Assembly (NCBI GenBank): GCA_031274855.1
Contig: JAISPO010000021.1
Location: 1-19,021, forward strand
From: Zoogloeaceae bacterium
GTDB taxonomy: Bacteria > Pseudomonadota > Gammaproteobacteria > Burkholderiales > Rhodocyclaceae
Direction: 5' to 3'
DNA length: 19,021 bases
The notes beneath the pieces are model-generated. The model did no database searches. It had not been told where the DNA came from and saw only the letters and a list, made by a program, of their open reading frames with translations. The translations under genes and the position numbers were made by a program. How positions within the stretch are numbered: the stretch's first letter is position 1; each line of letters starts with the position of its first letter. This document shows, in pieces, positions 1 through 7,842 of the stretch.

Positions 1-2
1 CT

Positions 3-1229
3 GCTGACGGCCATCCGCTGCGTCGAAATACCCGTCGCGTTGCGGTCGGCCGCGTTGTCATGGGCGGCGGTGCGCCCATCGTCGTACAGTCGATGACCGA
101 TACTGATACCGCCGATGCGTCCGCGACAGCCATGCAAGTCGCTGAGTTGGCGCGGGCGGGGTCGGAAATTGTGCGCGTTACCGTCAACACCCGTGAGGCC
201 GCCGCCGCGGTGCCGAAGATTCGGGAGCGACTGCTGGCGATGAATCTCAACGTACCGCTGGTGGGCGACTTCCACTTTAACGGCCACAAGCTGCTGGCTG
301 AAGTTCCGGCCTGCGCCGAGGCGCTGGACAAACTGCGTATCAATCCGGGCAATGTCGGCAAGGGAGCCAAGCGTGATGAACAATTCGCCCAGTTGATCGA
401 AGTGGCCGCGCGTTACCGCAAGCCGGTACGCATCGGCGTGAACTGGGGCAGTCTGGATCAACAGTTATTGGCGCGGGTGATGGACGAGAACGCCCAACGC
501 GCAAAGCCGCTCGATGCCACAGGCATCATGCGCGAGGCGATGGCCGCCTCGGCGCTGGAGTCCGCGGCCAAGGCCGAAGAACTGGGGCTGTCCGGCGACA
601 TGATCGTGCTGTCGTGCAAGGTATCCGGCGTGCAGGATTTGATCGCCATTTATCGGGAACTGGCGCGGCGCGGCGACGATCCGCTGCACTTGGGGCTGAC
701 GGAAGCAGGCATGAGCAGCAAAGGCATCGTCGCCTCGACAGCCGCGCTGGCCGTGCTTTTGCAGGAAGGCATCGGCGATACCATTCGCGTTTCCCTGACG
801 CCCGAACCGGAGGGGCAGCGTACCCGCGAGGTGGTCGTGGCGCAGGAGATTTTGCAAACCATGGGGCTGCGTGCTTTCGCGCCGATGGTGGCGGCCTGTC
901 CGGGCTGCGGGCGCACAGCCAGCGCCGTTTTCCGGGAATTGGCGCAGGACGTGCAGCAGTATGTGCGGCAGCGGATGCCCGAATGGCAGTCGGCGCGTTC
1001 CAGCGTCGAACAGATGACGCTGGCCGTCATGGGTTGCGTGGTTAACGGCCCCGGCGAGAGCAAACATGCGAACATCGGTATTTCGCTGCCGGGTACCGGC
1101 GAAGAACCCGTCGCGCCGGTCTATGTCGACGGCGAGCGGATAGCCACCCTGCGCGGCGAAGGCATTGCCGCAGAATTCAAACGTATTATTGAGGAATATG
1201 TGGCGTGCACTTACGCGCCGCGCAGCTAG
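3..1229 (+). CDS. ispG: 4-hydroxy-3-methylbut-2-enyl diphosphate synthase (flavodoxin), 5' partial
   Basis: IspG (GcpE) makes HMBPP from MEcPP in the cytosolic non-mevalonate isoprenoid pathway, using a [4Fe-4S] cluster. The reading frame is open to the window edge: codons from position 3 encode a typical N-terminal stretch (RRNTRRVAVGRVVMGGGAP) ahead of the Met at 60, so the true start lies upstream and that Met is internal. The family signature 'PIVVQSMT' follows at once. Cluster cysteines are visible in CPGCGR (codons at 897 and 906) and in GCVVNGPGE (Cys codon at 1035), whose Glu is the usual fourth ligand. About 408 residues are present, so only a short N-terminal piece is missing. The stop is 3 nt before hisS, the usual order in beta- and gammaproteobacteria. 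Confidence 0.96.
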   Translation, partial: ADGHPLRRNTRRVAVGRVVMGGGAPIVVQSMTDTDTADASATAMQVAELARAGSEIVRVTVNTREAAAAVPKIRERLLAMNLNVPLVGDFHFNGHKLLAEVPACAEALDKLRINPGNVGKGAKRDEQFAQLIEVAARYRKPVRIGVNWGSLDQQLLARVMDENAQRAKPLDATGIMREAMAASALESAAKAEELGLSGDMIVLSCKVSGVQDLIAIYRELARRGDDPLHLGLTEAGMSSKGIVASTAALAVLLQEGIGDTIRVSLTPEPEGQRTREVVVAQEILQTMGLRAFAPMVAACPGCGRTASAVFRELAQDVQQYVRQRMPEWQSARSSVEQMTLAVMGCVVNGPGESKHANIGISLPGTGEEPVAPVYVDGERIATLRGEGIAAEFKRIIEEYVACTYAPRS

Positions 1230-1232
1230 AAA

Positions 1233-2516
1233 ATGAGCCAGATATTGCAAGCGATTCGCGGGATGAACGACATCCTGCCCGACGAAGCGGAGCTGTGGGA
1301 ACAGTTCGAGGAATTGGTGCGCGACTGGTTGCGAGGTTACGGCTATCGGCCGATGCGTATGCCGATTGTTGAGCCGACGCAGCTGTTCACTCGCGCCATC
1401 GGCGAAGTTACCGACATTGTCGAAAAGGAAATGTATTCCTTCGAGGATCGCCTGAACGGCGAAAAGCTGACCCTGCGTCCCGAAGGCACTGCCTCTTGTG
1501 TGCGCGCCGTCTTGCAAAGCAATCTGCTTTACGATGGCCCGCGCAAGCTCTGGTACATGGGGCCGATGTTTCGCCATGAGCGACCGCAGAAGGGGCGCTA
1601 CCGCCAGTTTCATCAAGTCGGCGTCGAGGCATTGGGTTATGCCGGCCCCGATGTCGATGCCGAACAGATTCTGATGGGCGCGCGGTTGTGGGACGACCTC
1701 GGTTTGACGGGCATCGAGCTTGAAATCAACTCTCTCGGTCAGGCGGAAGAACGCGCCCGTCATCGTATCGATCTGATGGCTTATTTGGAGAAACACCGCA
1801 GCCAACTCGATGCCGACAGCCAGCGCCGCTTGCAGACCAATCCGCTGCGCATTCTTGATACCAAAAACCCCGTCATGAAGGAACTGGTTGAGGCGGCGCC
1901 CAAATTGATCGACTATCTCGGCGAGGCCTCGCTCAAGCATTTCGAAGGCGTGCAAGCGTGGCTCAAGGACGCCGGACGGCCTTACCGCATCAATCCGCGT
2001 CTGGTACGCGGGCTCGACTATTACAATCTGACCGTGTTTGAATGGGTGACCGATCAACTGGGCGCTCAAGGGACTGTTTGCGCGGGCGGGCGTTATGATG
2101 GCCTGATCGAGCAACTGGGTGGTAAGCCGGCGCCCGCTTGCGGTTTTGCGATGGGGATCGAACGCTTGCTGGCCTTATGGACGGAGCAGGGCAACAGCGT
2201 CGAAAAACCGGCGACGGATGTGTATGTGGCGCATCAGGGCGAGCAGGCGGCGCGTCATGCCTTCAAGGTCGCCGAGCGTTTGCGCGATGTGGGCTTTACC
2301 GTGCAACTGCATTGCGGCGGCGGCAGCTTCAAGTCGCAGATGAAGCGGGCCGATGCTTCGGGCGCGATCATCGCGGCGATTATCGGCGATGACGAAGCGC
2401 AGGCGAATGAAGTCACCGTCAAGCCGTTGCGCGAAGCCGGTGAACAGCAGCGGGTCGGGCTGGATGTTCTCGCCGAAACCATCGGCGAGTGTATCTTTGG
2501 GCAGGAATCTGAGTAA
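1233..2516 (+). CDS. hisS: histidine--tRNA ligase
   Basis: Class II aminoacyl-tRNA synthetase that charges tRNA-His in the cytoplasm. At 427 residues it is the usual bacterial length. Visible landmarks, in order, are the N-terminal 'IRGMNDILP', the 'LRPEGTA' segment, motif 2 around 'FRHERPQKGRYRQFHQ', the histidine-specific 'LVRGLDYYNLTVFEW', the Gly-rich 'AGGRYDGL' and motif 3 'GFAMGIERLL'. An anticodon-binding alpha/beta domain occupies about the last 100 residues. The ATG lies 3 nt after the ispG stop with only a weak ribosome binding site, which suggests translational coupling. Nothing is missing or unusual. Confidence 0.97.
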   Translation: MSQILQAIRGMNDILPDEAELWEQFEELVRDWLRGYGYRPMRMPIVEPTQLFTRAIGEVTDIVEKEMYSFEDRLNGEKLTLRPEGTASCVRAVLQSNLLYDGPRKLWYMGPMFRHERPQKGRYRQFHQVGVEALGYAGPDVDAEQILMGARLWDDLGLTGIELEINSLGQAEERARHRIDLMAYLEKHRSQLDADSQRRLQTNPLRILDTKNPVMKELVEAAPKLIDYLGEASLKHFEGVQAWLKDAGRPYRINPRLVRGLDYYNLTVFEWVTDQLGAQGTVCAGGRYDGLIEQLGGKPAPACGFAMGIERLLALWTEQGNSVEKPATDVYVAHQGEQAARHAFKVAERLRDVGFTVQLHCGGGSFKSQMKRADASGAIIAAIIGDDEAQANEVTVKPLREAGEQQRVGLDVLAETIGECIFGQESE

Positions 2517-2559
2517 TAGTCGCTAGTTGCCAGTCGCCAGTAACCCCCCGTGGTTTTGA

Positions 2560-2587
2560 CTAACGGCTAACGGCTAAAATCTAACAA
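2560..2587. repeat. short heptamer tandem repeat in the hisS-yfgM gap
   Basis: Four consecutive 7-nt units read CTAACGG, CTAACGG, CTAAAAT and CTAACAA. The first two are identical and the others diverged. The preceding bases (2519-2544) also contain near-repeats of GTCGC/GCCAGT type. This is the only sizeable gap (89 nt) inside the ispG-der gene block. It may be a decayed simple repeat; no coding potential or clear terminator was seen. Confidence 0.5.
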
Positions 2588-2605
2588 CGGAACAGGAAAC
2601 GAATA

Positions 2606-3277
2606 ATGGCCACCTTCGATTTGGAAGAACAGGAACAGATAGCCGGGTTGAAGACCTGGTGGAAGATGTACGGCAATCTAATCACGACAGTGATCGTTGC
2701 CGCCGCCGTGGCGACGGTCGGCTGGAATGGCTGGAACTGGTGGCAGCGCAATCAGGCCGCCAAGGCGTCGATGCTTTTCAGTGGCGTTCAGTCCGGGCTG
2801 GCGCAGCAGGATGTAAAGCGCGCGCGCGAGTTGGCGGGCGAGTTGATCGACAAGTATTCGGGCACGGCCTACGCGGGTCTGGCGGCGCTGCTTTCGGCGA
2901 AAGCGCAGGCCGATGGCGGCGATGTCAAATCGGCGCAGGCGCAGTTGGCTTGGGCTGCCGATAACGCGAAAGACTCTGGCGTTCGCGACTTGGCCCGCTT
3001 GCGGCTTGCCACACTGCTGCTCGATGACAATAGCTATGACGAGGCGCTACAACGTCTGGCAGCAGAACCGGCGGCAGCGTTTTGGCCGCGCTTCAACGAG
3101 TTGCGTGGTGACGTGCTGGTGGCGCAGGGCAAGAGGGAAGAAGCCCGCGCGGCTTATCAGGCGGCGCTGGAGAAACTCAAGGGCCTTCTGGTGGATGGCA
3201 GCGTTGAAGCCCGTGCCCGCGCCGGTTATCAGGAGATTCTGCAAGCGAAACTCGACGTGCTTGGAGCGGGTAAATGA
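2606..3277 (+). CDS. yfgM: YfgM-like ancillary SecYEG translocon subunit (TPR-type)
   Basis: This is a membrane-anchored periplasmic protein. In E. coli, YfgM associates with SecYEG and the chaperone PpiD and helps hand secreted proteins to periplasmic chaperones. The 223-residue product starts with the family-typical short acidic cytosolic tail (MATFDLEEQEQIAGLKTWW). One transmembrane helix follows at about residues 24-42 (LITTVIVAAAVATVGWNGW), then a helical, Ala-rich TPR-like domain (about 55-220). The position between hisS and bamB is conserved in many proteobacteria. A modest AGGA ribosome site precedes the ATG. The gene end overlaps the bamB start by 4 nt (ATGA). Confidence 0.9.
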   Translation: MATFDLEEQEQIAGLKTWWKMYGNLITTVIVAAAVATVGWNGWNWWQRNQAAKASMLFSGVQSGLAQQDVKRARELAGELIDKYSGTAYAGLAALLSAKAQADGGDVKSAQAQLAWAADNAKDSGVRDLARLRLATLLLDDNSYDEALQRLAAEPAAAFWPRFNELRGDVLVAQGKREEARAAYQAALEKLKGLLVDGSVEARARAGYQEILQAKLDVLGAGK

Positions 3278-4398
3278 GGCTGATTGTTTATCGAAGCGTC
3301 ATGCTCGCCGCCGCCGTTTTAATCGGCGGCTGTTCAGGCGGCACAAAAATCAAACCGGCCGAGTTGACGCCGATTGCCGCGTCGACCGATTTGGCGGAAC
3401 GATGGCATGGCAAGGTCGGCGGGAGCGATGATTTTGTTTTTGCCCCTGCCATCGTTGACGACAGCGTGTACGCGGCGGGTCAGGATGGCGTGCTCACGCG
3501 CTATGACAACGGGCGCGAAATCTGGCGCATTTCGGTTGGCGACAAACTGTCGGGCGGCGTCGGTTCGGATGGCCGGCTGGCCGTCGTCGGTACGCAGAAG
3601 GGCGATGTTTACGCTTACGAGGCGGAAACCGGCAAGCTGCGCTGGAAAACGCGGGCCAGCTCAGAAGTGTTGGCAGCGCCGGTCGTCGATGACACTTTGG
3701 TTGTCGTCCGCTCCGGCGATTCGCGCATTGCCGCGCTGGATGTTCAGGACGGCAAGCGGCGCTGGCTATTTCAAAGAGCGATGCCCACGCTCGCGCTGCG
3801 CACGCATGTGAGTGTGCTGATGGGAGAGACAGTGGTGGTCGCCGGTTTTCCCGGTGGCAAACTGGTTGCGATCAACAAGCAGTCGGGGGCGGCGATCTGG
3901 GAAGTGAGCGTGGCCTTGCCCAAGGGCGCAACCGAATTGGAGCGTATCGCCGATCTGAGCAGCCTGCCCGTCGTGCAGGGGCGCGATATTTGCGCGGCGG
4001 CCTTTCAGGGGCGTGTCGCCTGTTTCGATATTACGACCGGCAATATGAGCTGGAGCCGCGATATTTCCAGCAGCGCTGGCATGGACATGGATAACAAGCG
4101 GGTCTACGTCAGCGATGACAAGGGCGCGGTGCACGCTTTCGCGCGAGATACCGGCGCCAGCCTCTGGAAGCAGAACAGGCTGTTCATGCGTGCCTTGACG
4201 CGGCCCTTGGCGATGGATGGACGTGTCGCCGTGGCCGATTATCAAGGTGTCGTGCATCTGCTTGATGCCGCTACCGGCGAGTTTGTGGCGCGCGCCAAAA
4301 CCGATGGCAGCCCGGTACGAGCCGAGCTTCAGCGTTTCGACGGCGGCCTGCTGGTGCAGACGCTTGCCGGCGGCCTGTACGCATTTTTTGTCCGCTGA
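3274..4398 (+). CDS. bamB: outer membrane assembly lipoprotein BamB
   Basis: BamB is a lipoprotein of the BAM complex that inserts beta-barrel proteins into the outer membrane; it folds as an eight-bladed propeller. The 374-residue product begins with a lipoprotein signal peptide (MRLIVYRSVMLAAAVLIGGC), with the lipidated cysteine at residue 20. The rest consists of repeated propeller blades with the PQQ-like pattern, for example 'VYAYEAETGKLRWKTRA', 'IAALDVQDGKRRWLFQ', 'LVAINKQSGAAIWEV' and 'VHLLDAATGEFVARA'. The length is close to E. coli BamB. The ATG overlaps the yfgM stop, and der begins one codon after its own stop, so the three are probably co-transcribed and coupled. Confidence 0.95.
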   Translation: MRLIVYRSVMLAAAVLIGGCSGGTKIKPAELTPIAASTDLAERWHGKVGGSDDFVFAPAIVDDSVYAAGQDGVLTRYDNGREIWRISVGDKLSGGVGSDGRLAVVGTQKGDVYAYEAETGKLRWKTRASSEVLAAPVVDDTLVVVRSGDSRIAALDVQDGKRRWLFQRAMPTLALRTHVSVLMGETVVVAGFPGGKLVAINKQSGAAIWEVSVALPKGATELERIADLSSLPVVQGRDICAAAFQGRVACFDITTGNMSWSRDISSSAGMDMDNKRVYVSDDKGAVHAFARDTGASLWKQNRLFMRALTRPLAMDGRVAVADYQGVVHLLDAATGEFVARAKTDGSPVRAELQRFDGGLLVQTLAGGLYAFFVR

Positions 4399-4401
4399 TT
4401 C

Positions 4402-5715
4402 GTGAAACCGATACTTGTTCTGGTGGGGCGGCCCAATGTCGGCAAGAGCACCCTGTTCAACCGCCTGACCCGAACGCGCGACGCGCTGGTCGCCGACATG
4501 CCTGGGCTGACGCGCGATCGGCATTACGGTCACGGCCGCTTGGGCAGTAAACAATTTCTGGTCGTCGATACCGGCGGCTTCGAGCCTCAGGCTCCAAGCG
4601 GCATTGAGCGCGAAATGGCGCGACAGGCCGAAGCCGCGATTGCCGAGGCGGATGCAGTCGTCTTTCTCGTTGATGGCCGCGCCGGTCTGACGCCGCAGGA
4701 CAAGATCATCGCCGACCTGCTGCGCCGTAGCGGCCGGCCCGTGCATCTCGCCGTCAACAAGGCCGAGGGCATGAATCGCGCCATCGTGGTCGCCGAGTTC
4801 CACGAGCTTGGGCTGGGCGAGCCGATGGCAATTGCCGGCGCGCATGGCGATGGCGTGCGCGAACTGCTCGACATCGCGCTGGCGCCATTTCCAGACGAAC
4901 CGGAAGCCGATGAGCAACGCGGGCCGCGCGTCGCCATCGTCGGGCGGCCCAATGTCGGCAAGAGCACGCTCATCAATGCCCTGCTCGGTGAAGAACGGGT
5001 CATCGCCTTCGATATGCCGGGCACCACACGCGATGCGATTGAAGTCCCCTTCGAGCGCAATGGCCGCCATTACACCCTGATCGACACCGCTGGTTTGCGG
5101 CGCAAAGGGCGCGTGTTCGAGGCCATCGAAAAGTTCTCCGTCGTCAAAACGCTACAAGCGATCGAGCAGGCGAATGTCGTCGTTCTGATGGTGGACGCAA
5201 GCCAGGACATTTCCGATCAAGACGCGCACATCGCCGGTTTCTGCATCGAGGCCGGTCGCGCATTGGTGCTCGCGGTCAATAAATGGGACGCGACAGACGC
5301 CTACCGGCGCGAGCGCATCAAGCAGGATATCGCCCGCAAGCTGAATTTCCTCGGCTTCGCCAAGACCCATTACATTTCCGCCAAAGAAGGGCAGGGCATA
5401 GGCAGCGTGCTCGGCAGCGTCGATCAGGCTTACGCCGCGGCGATGGTCAAGCTGGCGACCCCGAAAATCACCCGCGTCCTGCAAGCCGCCCTGCAGAAAC
5501 AACAACCGCCCCGCCGCGGCAATGTCCGGCCCAAACTGCGCTATGCCCATCAAGGCGGATCGAATCCGCCGATTATCGTCATCCACGGCACCGCGCTTGA
5601 TGCCGTGCCGGAATCCTATACGCGCTACCTCGAAAAAACCTTCATCGAAGCCTTCCGCCTGCAAGGCACGCCCCTGCGCATCCAGTACAAAACCGCGCAT
5701 AATCCATTTGCTTGA
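4402..5715 (+). CDS. der: ribosome biogenesis GTPase Der (EngA)
   Basis: Der is an essential tandem GTPase that assists 50S ribosomal subunit assembly. The 437-residue product has two G domains, each with a 'GRPNVGKST' P-loop (residues 9-17 and 181-189). G3 motifs are 'DTGGF' and 'DTAGL'. G4 is 'NKAEG' in the first domain, with Glu for the common Asp, and 'NKWD' in the second. A C-terminal KH-like RNA-binding domain follows (about 355-437, including 'KLRYAHQGGSNPPIIVIHG'). The start is GTG at 4402, chosen because 'MKPILVLVGRPNVGKS' is the canonical N-terminus. It sits one codon after the bamB stop with no evident Shine-Dalgarno site, so translation is probably coupled. It is the last + strand gene of this block. 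Confidence 0.97.
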   Translation: MKPILVLVGRPNVGKSTLFNRLTRTRDALVADMPGLTRDRHYGHGRLGSKQFLVVDTGGFEPQAPSGIEREMARQAEAAIAEADAVVFLVDGRAGLTPQDKIIADLLRRSGRPVHLAVNKAEGMNRAIVVAEFHELGLGEPMAIAGAHGDGVRELLDIALAPFPDEPEADEQRGPRVAIVGRPNVGKSTLINALLGEERVIAFDMPGTTRDAIEVPFERNGRHYTLIDTAGLRRKGRVFEAIEKFSVVKTLQAIEQANVVVLMVDASQDISDQDAHIAGFCIEAGRALVLAVNKWDATDAYRRERIKQDIARKLNFLGFAKTHYISAKEGQGIGSVLGSVDQAYAAAMVKLATPKITRVLQAALQKQQPPRRGNVRPKLRYAHQGGSNPPIIVIHGTALDAVPESYTRYLEKTFIEAFRLQGTPLRIQYKTAHNPFA

Positions 5716-5809
5716 TCTATACCCTTGGACACACACTCGCCCTTGCTATAGCCCTTTTTGCTGGAAGCAATCAGGAAAATTGCTTGAAGCCGCAAGCGCA
5801 TCTGGATGT

Positions 5810-5829
5810 GCACCTTTTTCAAAAGGTGC
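5810..5829. repeat. perfect inverted repeat (possible hairpin)
   Basis: The arms GCACCTTT and AAAGGTGC pair perfectly around a 4-nt loop. The position between two convergent gene ends suits a bidirectional transcript end, but no T-tract follows, so the terminator role is only a guess. Confidence 0.45.
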
Positions 5830-5913
5830 CGATCTTGACAGTAAATGGCTTGCGGCAGTCGTAGCATTTATAGGTGCCGATGCGGGTAGATTCCCCGCCC
5901 ATCTGCTGCATGG

Positions 5914-5935
5914 ATTCCGCGACTACGCGCGGAAT
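5914..5935. repeat. REP-like short palindrome
   Basis: The arms ATTCCGCG and CGCGGAAT flank a 6-nt loop, preceded by GG and followed by GACGA. The layout GGATTCC-CGC...GCG-GGAATGACG resembles a short extragenic palindrome that is common in proteobacterial genomes. Family membership is from memory and inferred; only the palindrome is seen directly. Confidence 0.45.
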
Positions 5936-5971
5936 GACGAGGAGGAGCTGAAACCTGTAACCTGAACCCTG

Positions 5972-6979
5972 TCACCCTCCAATGTAGGACATTTCAATCT
6001 TGCGGGGGGCGACGGTGTCGGCGCTGCGCAGTTCGGAGTAGCGGGCGTCGCGGGTTTGCCAGAGGCGGGCGATGGCGGCGGTCAGGGCTTCGTCGCTGGC
6101 GCCGGTGCGCAGGAGTTGCCGTAAGTCGTGGCCGGTGTTGGCGAACAGACAGGTGTAGAGCTGGCCATCGGTGGATAGCCGGATGCGGGTGCATGTCGAG
6201 CAGAAGGCTTGAGTGACCGAGGAGATGACGCCGATTTCGCCGGAGCCGTCGCGGTAGCGCCAGCGTTCGGCAACTTCGCCTGTGTAGTTCGGATCGGCGG
6301 CTGCGAGAGGATGCTCGGCGTCTATCAGTTTGATGACTTCGGCTGAGGGCATGACTTCATCCATGCGCCAGCCGTTGGCATTGCCGGCGTCCATGTACTC
6401 GATGAAGCGGAGGATGTGGCCGCTGCCGCGAAAGTGCCGCGCCAGGGGCAGAATCTGGTTGTCGTTGGCGCCGCGCTTGACGACCATGTTGATTTTGACC
6501 GGCGTTAGTCCGCAGGCGGCGGCGGCTTCGATACCGGCCAAGACTTTGGCGACCGGATACTCGGCATCGTTCATGCGCTTGAACACGGCATCGTCGAGCG
6601 CGTCGAGGCTGACAGTGACGCGCTGCAAACCGGCGTCGCGCAGCCCTTGCGCGCGCTGGGCGAGGAGGGAGCCGTTGGTCGTCAGTGTCAATTCAATGCC
6701 GGAAATGGCGGCCAGTTGTTCGATCAAGTGTTCGATGTCCTGACGCAGCAGGGGTTCGCCTCCGGTCAGCCGGATTTTGGCGACGCCTTGGGCGGCGAAC
6801 AGCCGCGCCAGACGGACGATTTCTTCATAAGTCAGGATTTCCTGACGCGGCAGGAAGGGGTAGTCGCGGCCAAAAACCGTCTTGGGCATGCAATAAACGC
6901 AGCGGAAGTTGCATCGGTCAGTGACCGAAATTCGCAAATCGCGGATGGGCCGCTGGCGCAGATCGAGAGGGAAGGTCAA
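5972..6979 (-). CDS. moaA: GTP 3',8-cyclase MoaA (molybdenum cofactor biosynthesis)
   Basis: This radical-SAM enzyme converts GTP to 3',8-cyclo-GTP, the first step of molybdopterin synthesis, together with MoaC. The 335-residue product has the radical-SAM cysteines C23, C27 and C30 in CNFRCVYC, 'LTGGEPLLR' for SAM binding, and the C-terminal second-cluster cysteines C260, C263 and C277. It ends in the characteristic Gly-Gly tail (EMSYIGG). The start is TTG: an in-frame TAG lies just two codons upstream, GGAG sits 7 nt before the TTG, and the next Met lies beyond the cluster motif. No other moa gene is in the window, so the gene stands alone here. Confidence 0.96.
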   Translation of the reverse strand: MTFPLDLRQRPIRDLRISVTDRCNFRCVYCMPKTVFGRDYPFLPRQEILTYEEIVRLARLFAAQGVAKIRLTGGEPLLRQDIEHLIEQLAAISGIELTLTTNGSLLAQRAQGLRDAGLQRVTVSLDALDDAVFKRMNDAEYPVAKVLAGIEAAAACGLTPVKINMVVKRGANDNQILPLARHFRGSGHILRFIEYMDAGNANGWRMDEVMPSAEVIKLIDAEHPLAAADPNYTGEVAERWRYRDGSGEIGVISSVTQAFCSTCTRIRLSTDGQLYTCLFANTGHDLRQLLRTGASDEALTAAIARLWQTRDARYSELRSADTVAPRKIEMSYIGG

Positions 6980-7242
6980 GCGCTATCTCCGCTTACGCGC
7001 CCGTGGGCAGGCTGCTGACGGTGTGCATTGCGCTGGCATTGATGGCGGTCGGCATCTTGGGCTATCCAGAAAGAGGCATTCTCGCGGTCTCAGGGCGTAA
7101 CGCCTTGATTCGGGACAAGGACTGTATTCGCGGCGCTTTGGAAATTTCAACCGAAACTAGAAGGGGAATTGCCCCGATTTTTCCGCTTAAGCCCGTCAGC
7201 CGCCGGGCGCAGGATAGCAACCGATTCGTTCAGGAGGTGCAT
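6980..7242. other. spacer between moaA and the small gene at 7243
   Basis: This stretch is open in the frame of the small gene downstream, starting from a GTG at 7003. The peptide it would add (starting MGRLLTVCIALALMAVGILGY) begins hydrophobic and then becomes nondescript. Codon use turns poorer, with AGA, AGG, GGA and TCA codons. I favour it being non-coding and holding the divergent moaA upstream region, but an N-terminal extension with a membrane anchor cannot be ruled out. No strong promoter was recognised. Confidence 0.4.
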
Positions 7243-7461
7243 GTGATTATCCAGTCCGTCGAGTTGGTGGCGCTGCCGAACGCGCCGGTGTACCAAAGCA
7301 AGATTTATCGCGCCCATCTGGATACGGGAGAAGATGTCGACCTCTTTCAGCAGCATTGGGATGTCCCGCTGCCGCCGGAATCTTTGGTGGGTTTGACGCC
7401 AACCGAAGCGCGGCGAAAGCGGACCGAGCGGATACTCAGAGTGGCCGAAGCCCACTGCTGA
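7243..7461 (+). CDS. small hypothetical protein
   Basis: The product is not recognised. From a GTG at 7243 it has 72 residues (beginning MIIQSVELVALPNAPVYQSK and ending RTERILRVAEAHC), mixed beta/alpha in appearance, with a basic 'TPTEARRKRTER' stretch near the end. The start was chosen because a full AGGAGG (7232-7237) stands 5 nt upstream. The frame could also be read from a GTG at 7003 (152 residues with a hydrophobic N-terminus), but that start has no such site. The stop is 5 nt from the stop of the convergent gene at 7467. Function unknown; it might be expressed together with neighbouring accessory genes. Confidence 0.5.
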   Translation: MIIQSVELVALPNAPVYQSKIYRAHLDTGEDVDLFQQHWDVPLPPESLVGLTPTEARRKRTERILRVAEAHC

Positions 7462-7466
7462 TCCGG

Positions 7467-7817
7467 CTATTGCTGCTGCGGCTTGTTGGGGTTGTTGCCC
7501 GGCGGGCGCGGACGACGCCTGCCGCCGGTGCCTTTGGCCGGATGCTTCTTTTGCTGGAACTGCCGCCCTGCGCCGACGGGCTTGTCGATTGAGCCTGGCT
7601 GCAAACCCGGAGGAATCCGGTTGCCGGGGGCAAGCTGGATTTCCAGTTCGTTGATTTCATCCCACTGGGCATCGGTACGATCCCGCTCAGGCACCGATAA
7701 AAGCTCGCGCAAACGCCGGCGCGGATCGAATGCCCGCTCCTGCTGGACGGGCGATGCGGCCGGAGGAAGCTCAACTCCCTGCGGGGCTTCAGTGTTGTCG
7801 TCGGTTTCCGTGGTCAT
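7467..7817 (-). CDS. conserved-looking hypothetical protein with basic disordered tail
   Basis: No function is assigned. The 116-residue product has an acidic, Pro-rich N-terminus (1-27). A short helical core follows, FDPRRRLRELLSVPERDRTDAQWDEINELEIQLAPGNR (about 30-67). The C-terminus (80-116) is very basic and Gly/Pro/Gln-rich (KKHPAKGTGGRRRPRPPGNN...), probably disordered. I recall similar small proteins in betaproteobacteria, but this was not checked. The tail suggests nucleic-acid or ribosome contact, as inference only. The ATG at 7817 lacks a Shine-Dalgarno site, and a perfect TATAAT sits just upstream. The gene follows the ccdB-like gene by 25 nt on the same strand. Confidence 0.7.
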   Translation of the reverse strand: MTTETDDNTEAPQGVELPPAASPVQQERAFDPRRRLRELLSVPERDRTDAQWDEINELEIQLAPGNRIPPGLQPGSIDKPVGAGRQFQQKKHPAKGTGGRRRPRPPGNNPNKPQQQ

Positions 7818-7823
7818 GGGCGA

Positions 7824-7829
7824 ATTATA
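7824..7829 (-). promoter_or_regulatory. perfect -10 box just upstream of the gene starting at 7817
   Basis: TATAAT reads on the - strand at 7829-7824. Transcription would begin about 7 nt downstream, at or next to the A of the start codon. No Shine-Dalgarno site exists, so a leaderless mRNA is possible. No good -35 box is visible, which lowers confidence. Confidence 0.4.
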
Positions 7830-7842
7830 GCCGATGCAGGGT

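Larger units (their letters stand above)
5716..5971. other. 256-nt spacer between convergent der and moaA
   Basis: No convincing gene lies here. It contains two palindromes, listed separately (5810-5829 and 5914-5935). Neither is followed by a clear T-run on either strand, so a rho-independent terminator for der or moaA cannot be assigned with confidence. The last bases before moaA (about 5945-5965) are a degenerate AACCTG/AACCCTG low-complexity stretch. Confidence 0.6.

Noticed and set aside
465..2114. A 549-codon open frame on the - strand across ispG and hisS
   Set aside because: It lies entirely opposite two well-recognised genes with full motif sets. Its translation has the composition of an antisense shadow in GC-rich DNA (many His, Arg and Gln residues) and shows no domain.
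3766..5070. Long - strand open frame opposite bamB and der
   Set aside because: It is antisense to the two GTPase P-loops and the propeller repeats; no recognisable protein features.
5810..5829. Palindrome as a firm rho-independent terminator of der
   Set aside because: There is no T-run after the stem on either strand, so it is listed only as an inverted repeat.
7147..7455. A 102-codon - strand frame opposite the small gene at 7243
   Set aside because: There is no ribosome site at its start, its composition is shadow-like, and the + strand has a strong AGGAGG and better codon use.
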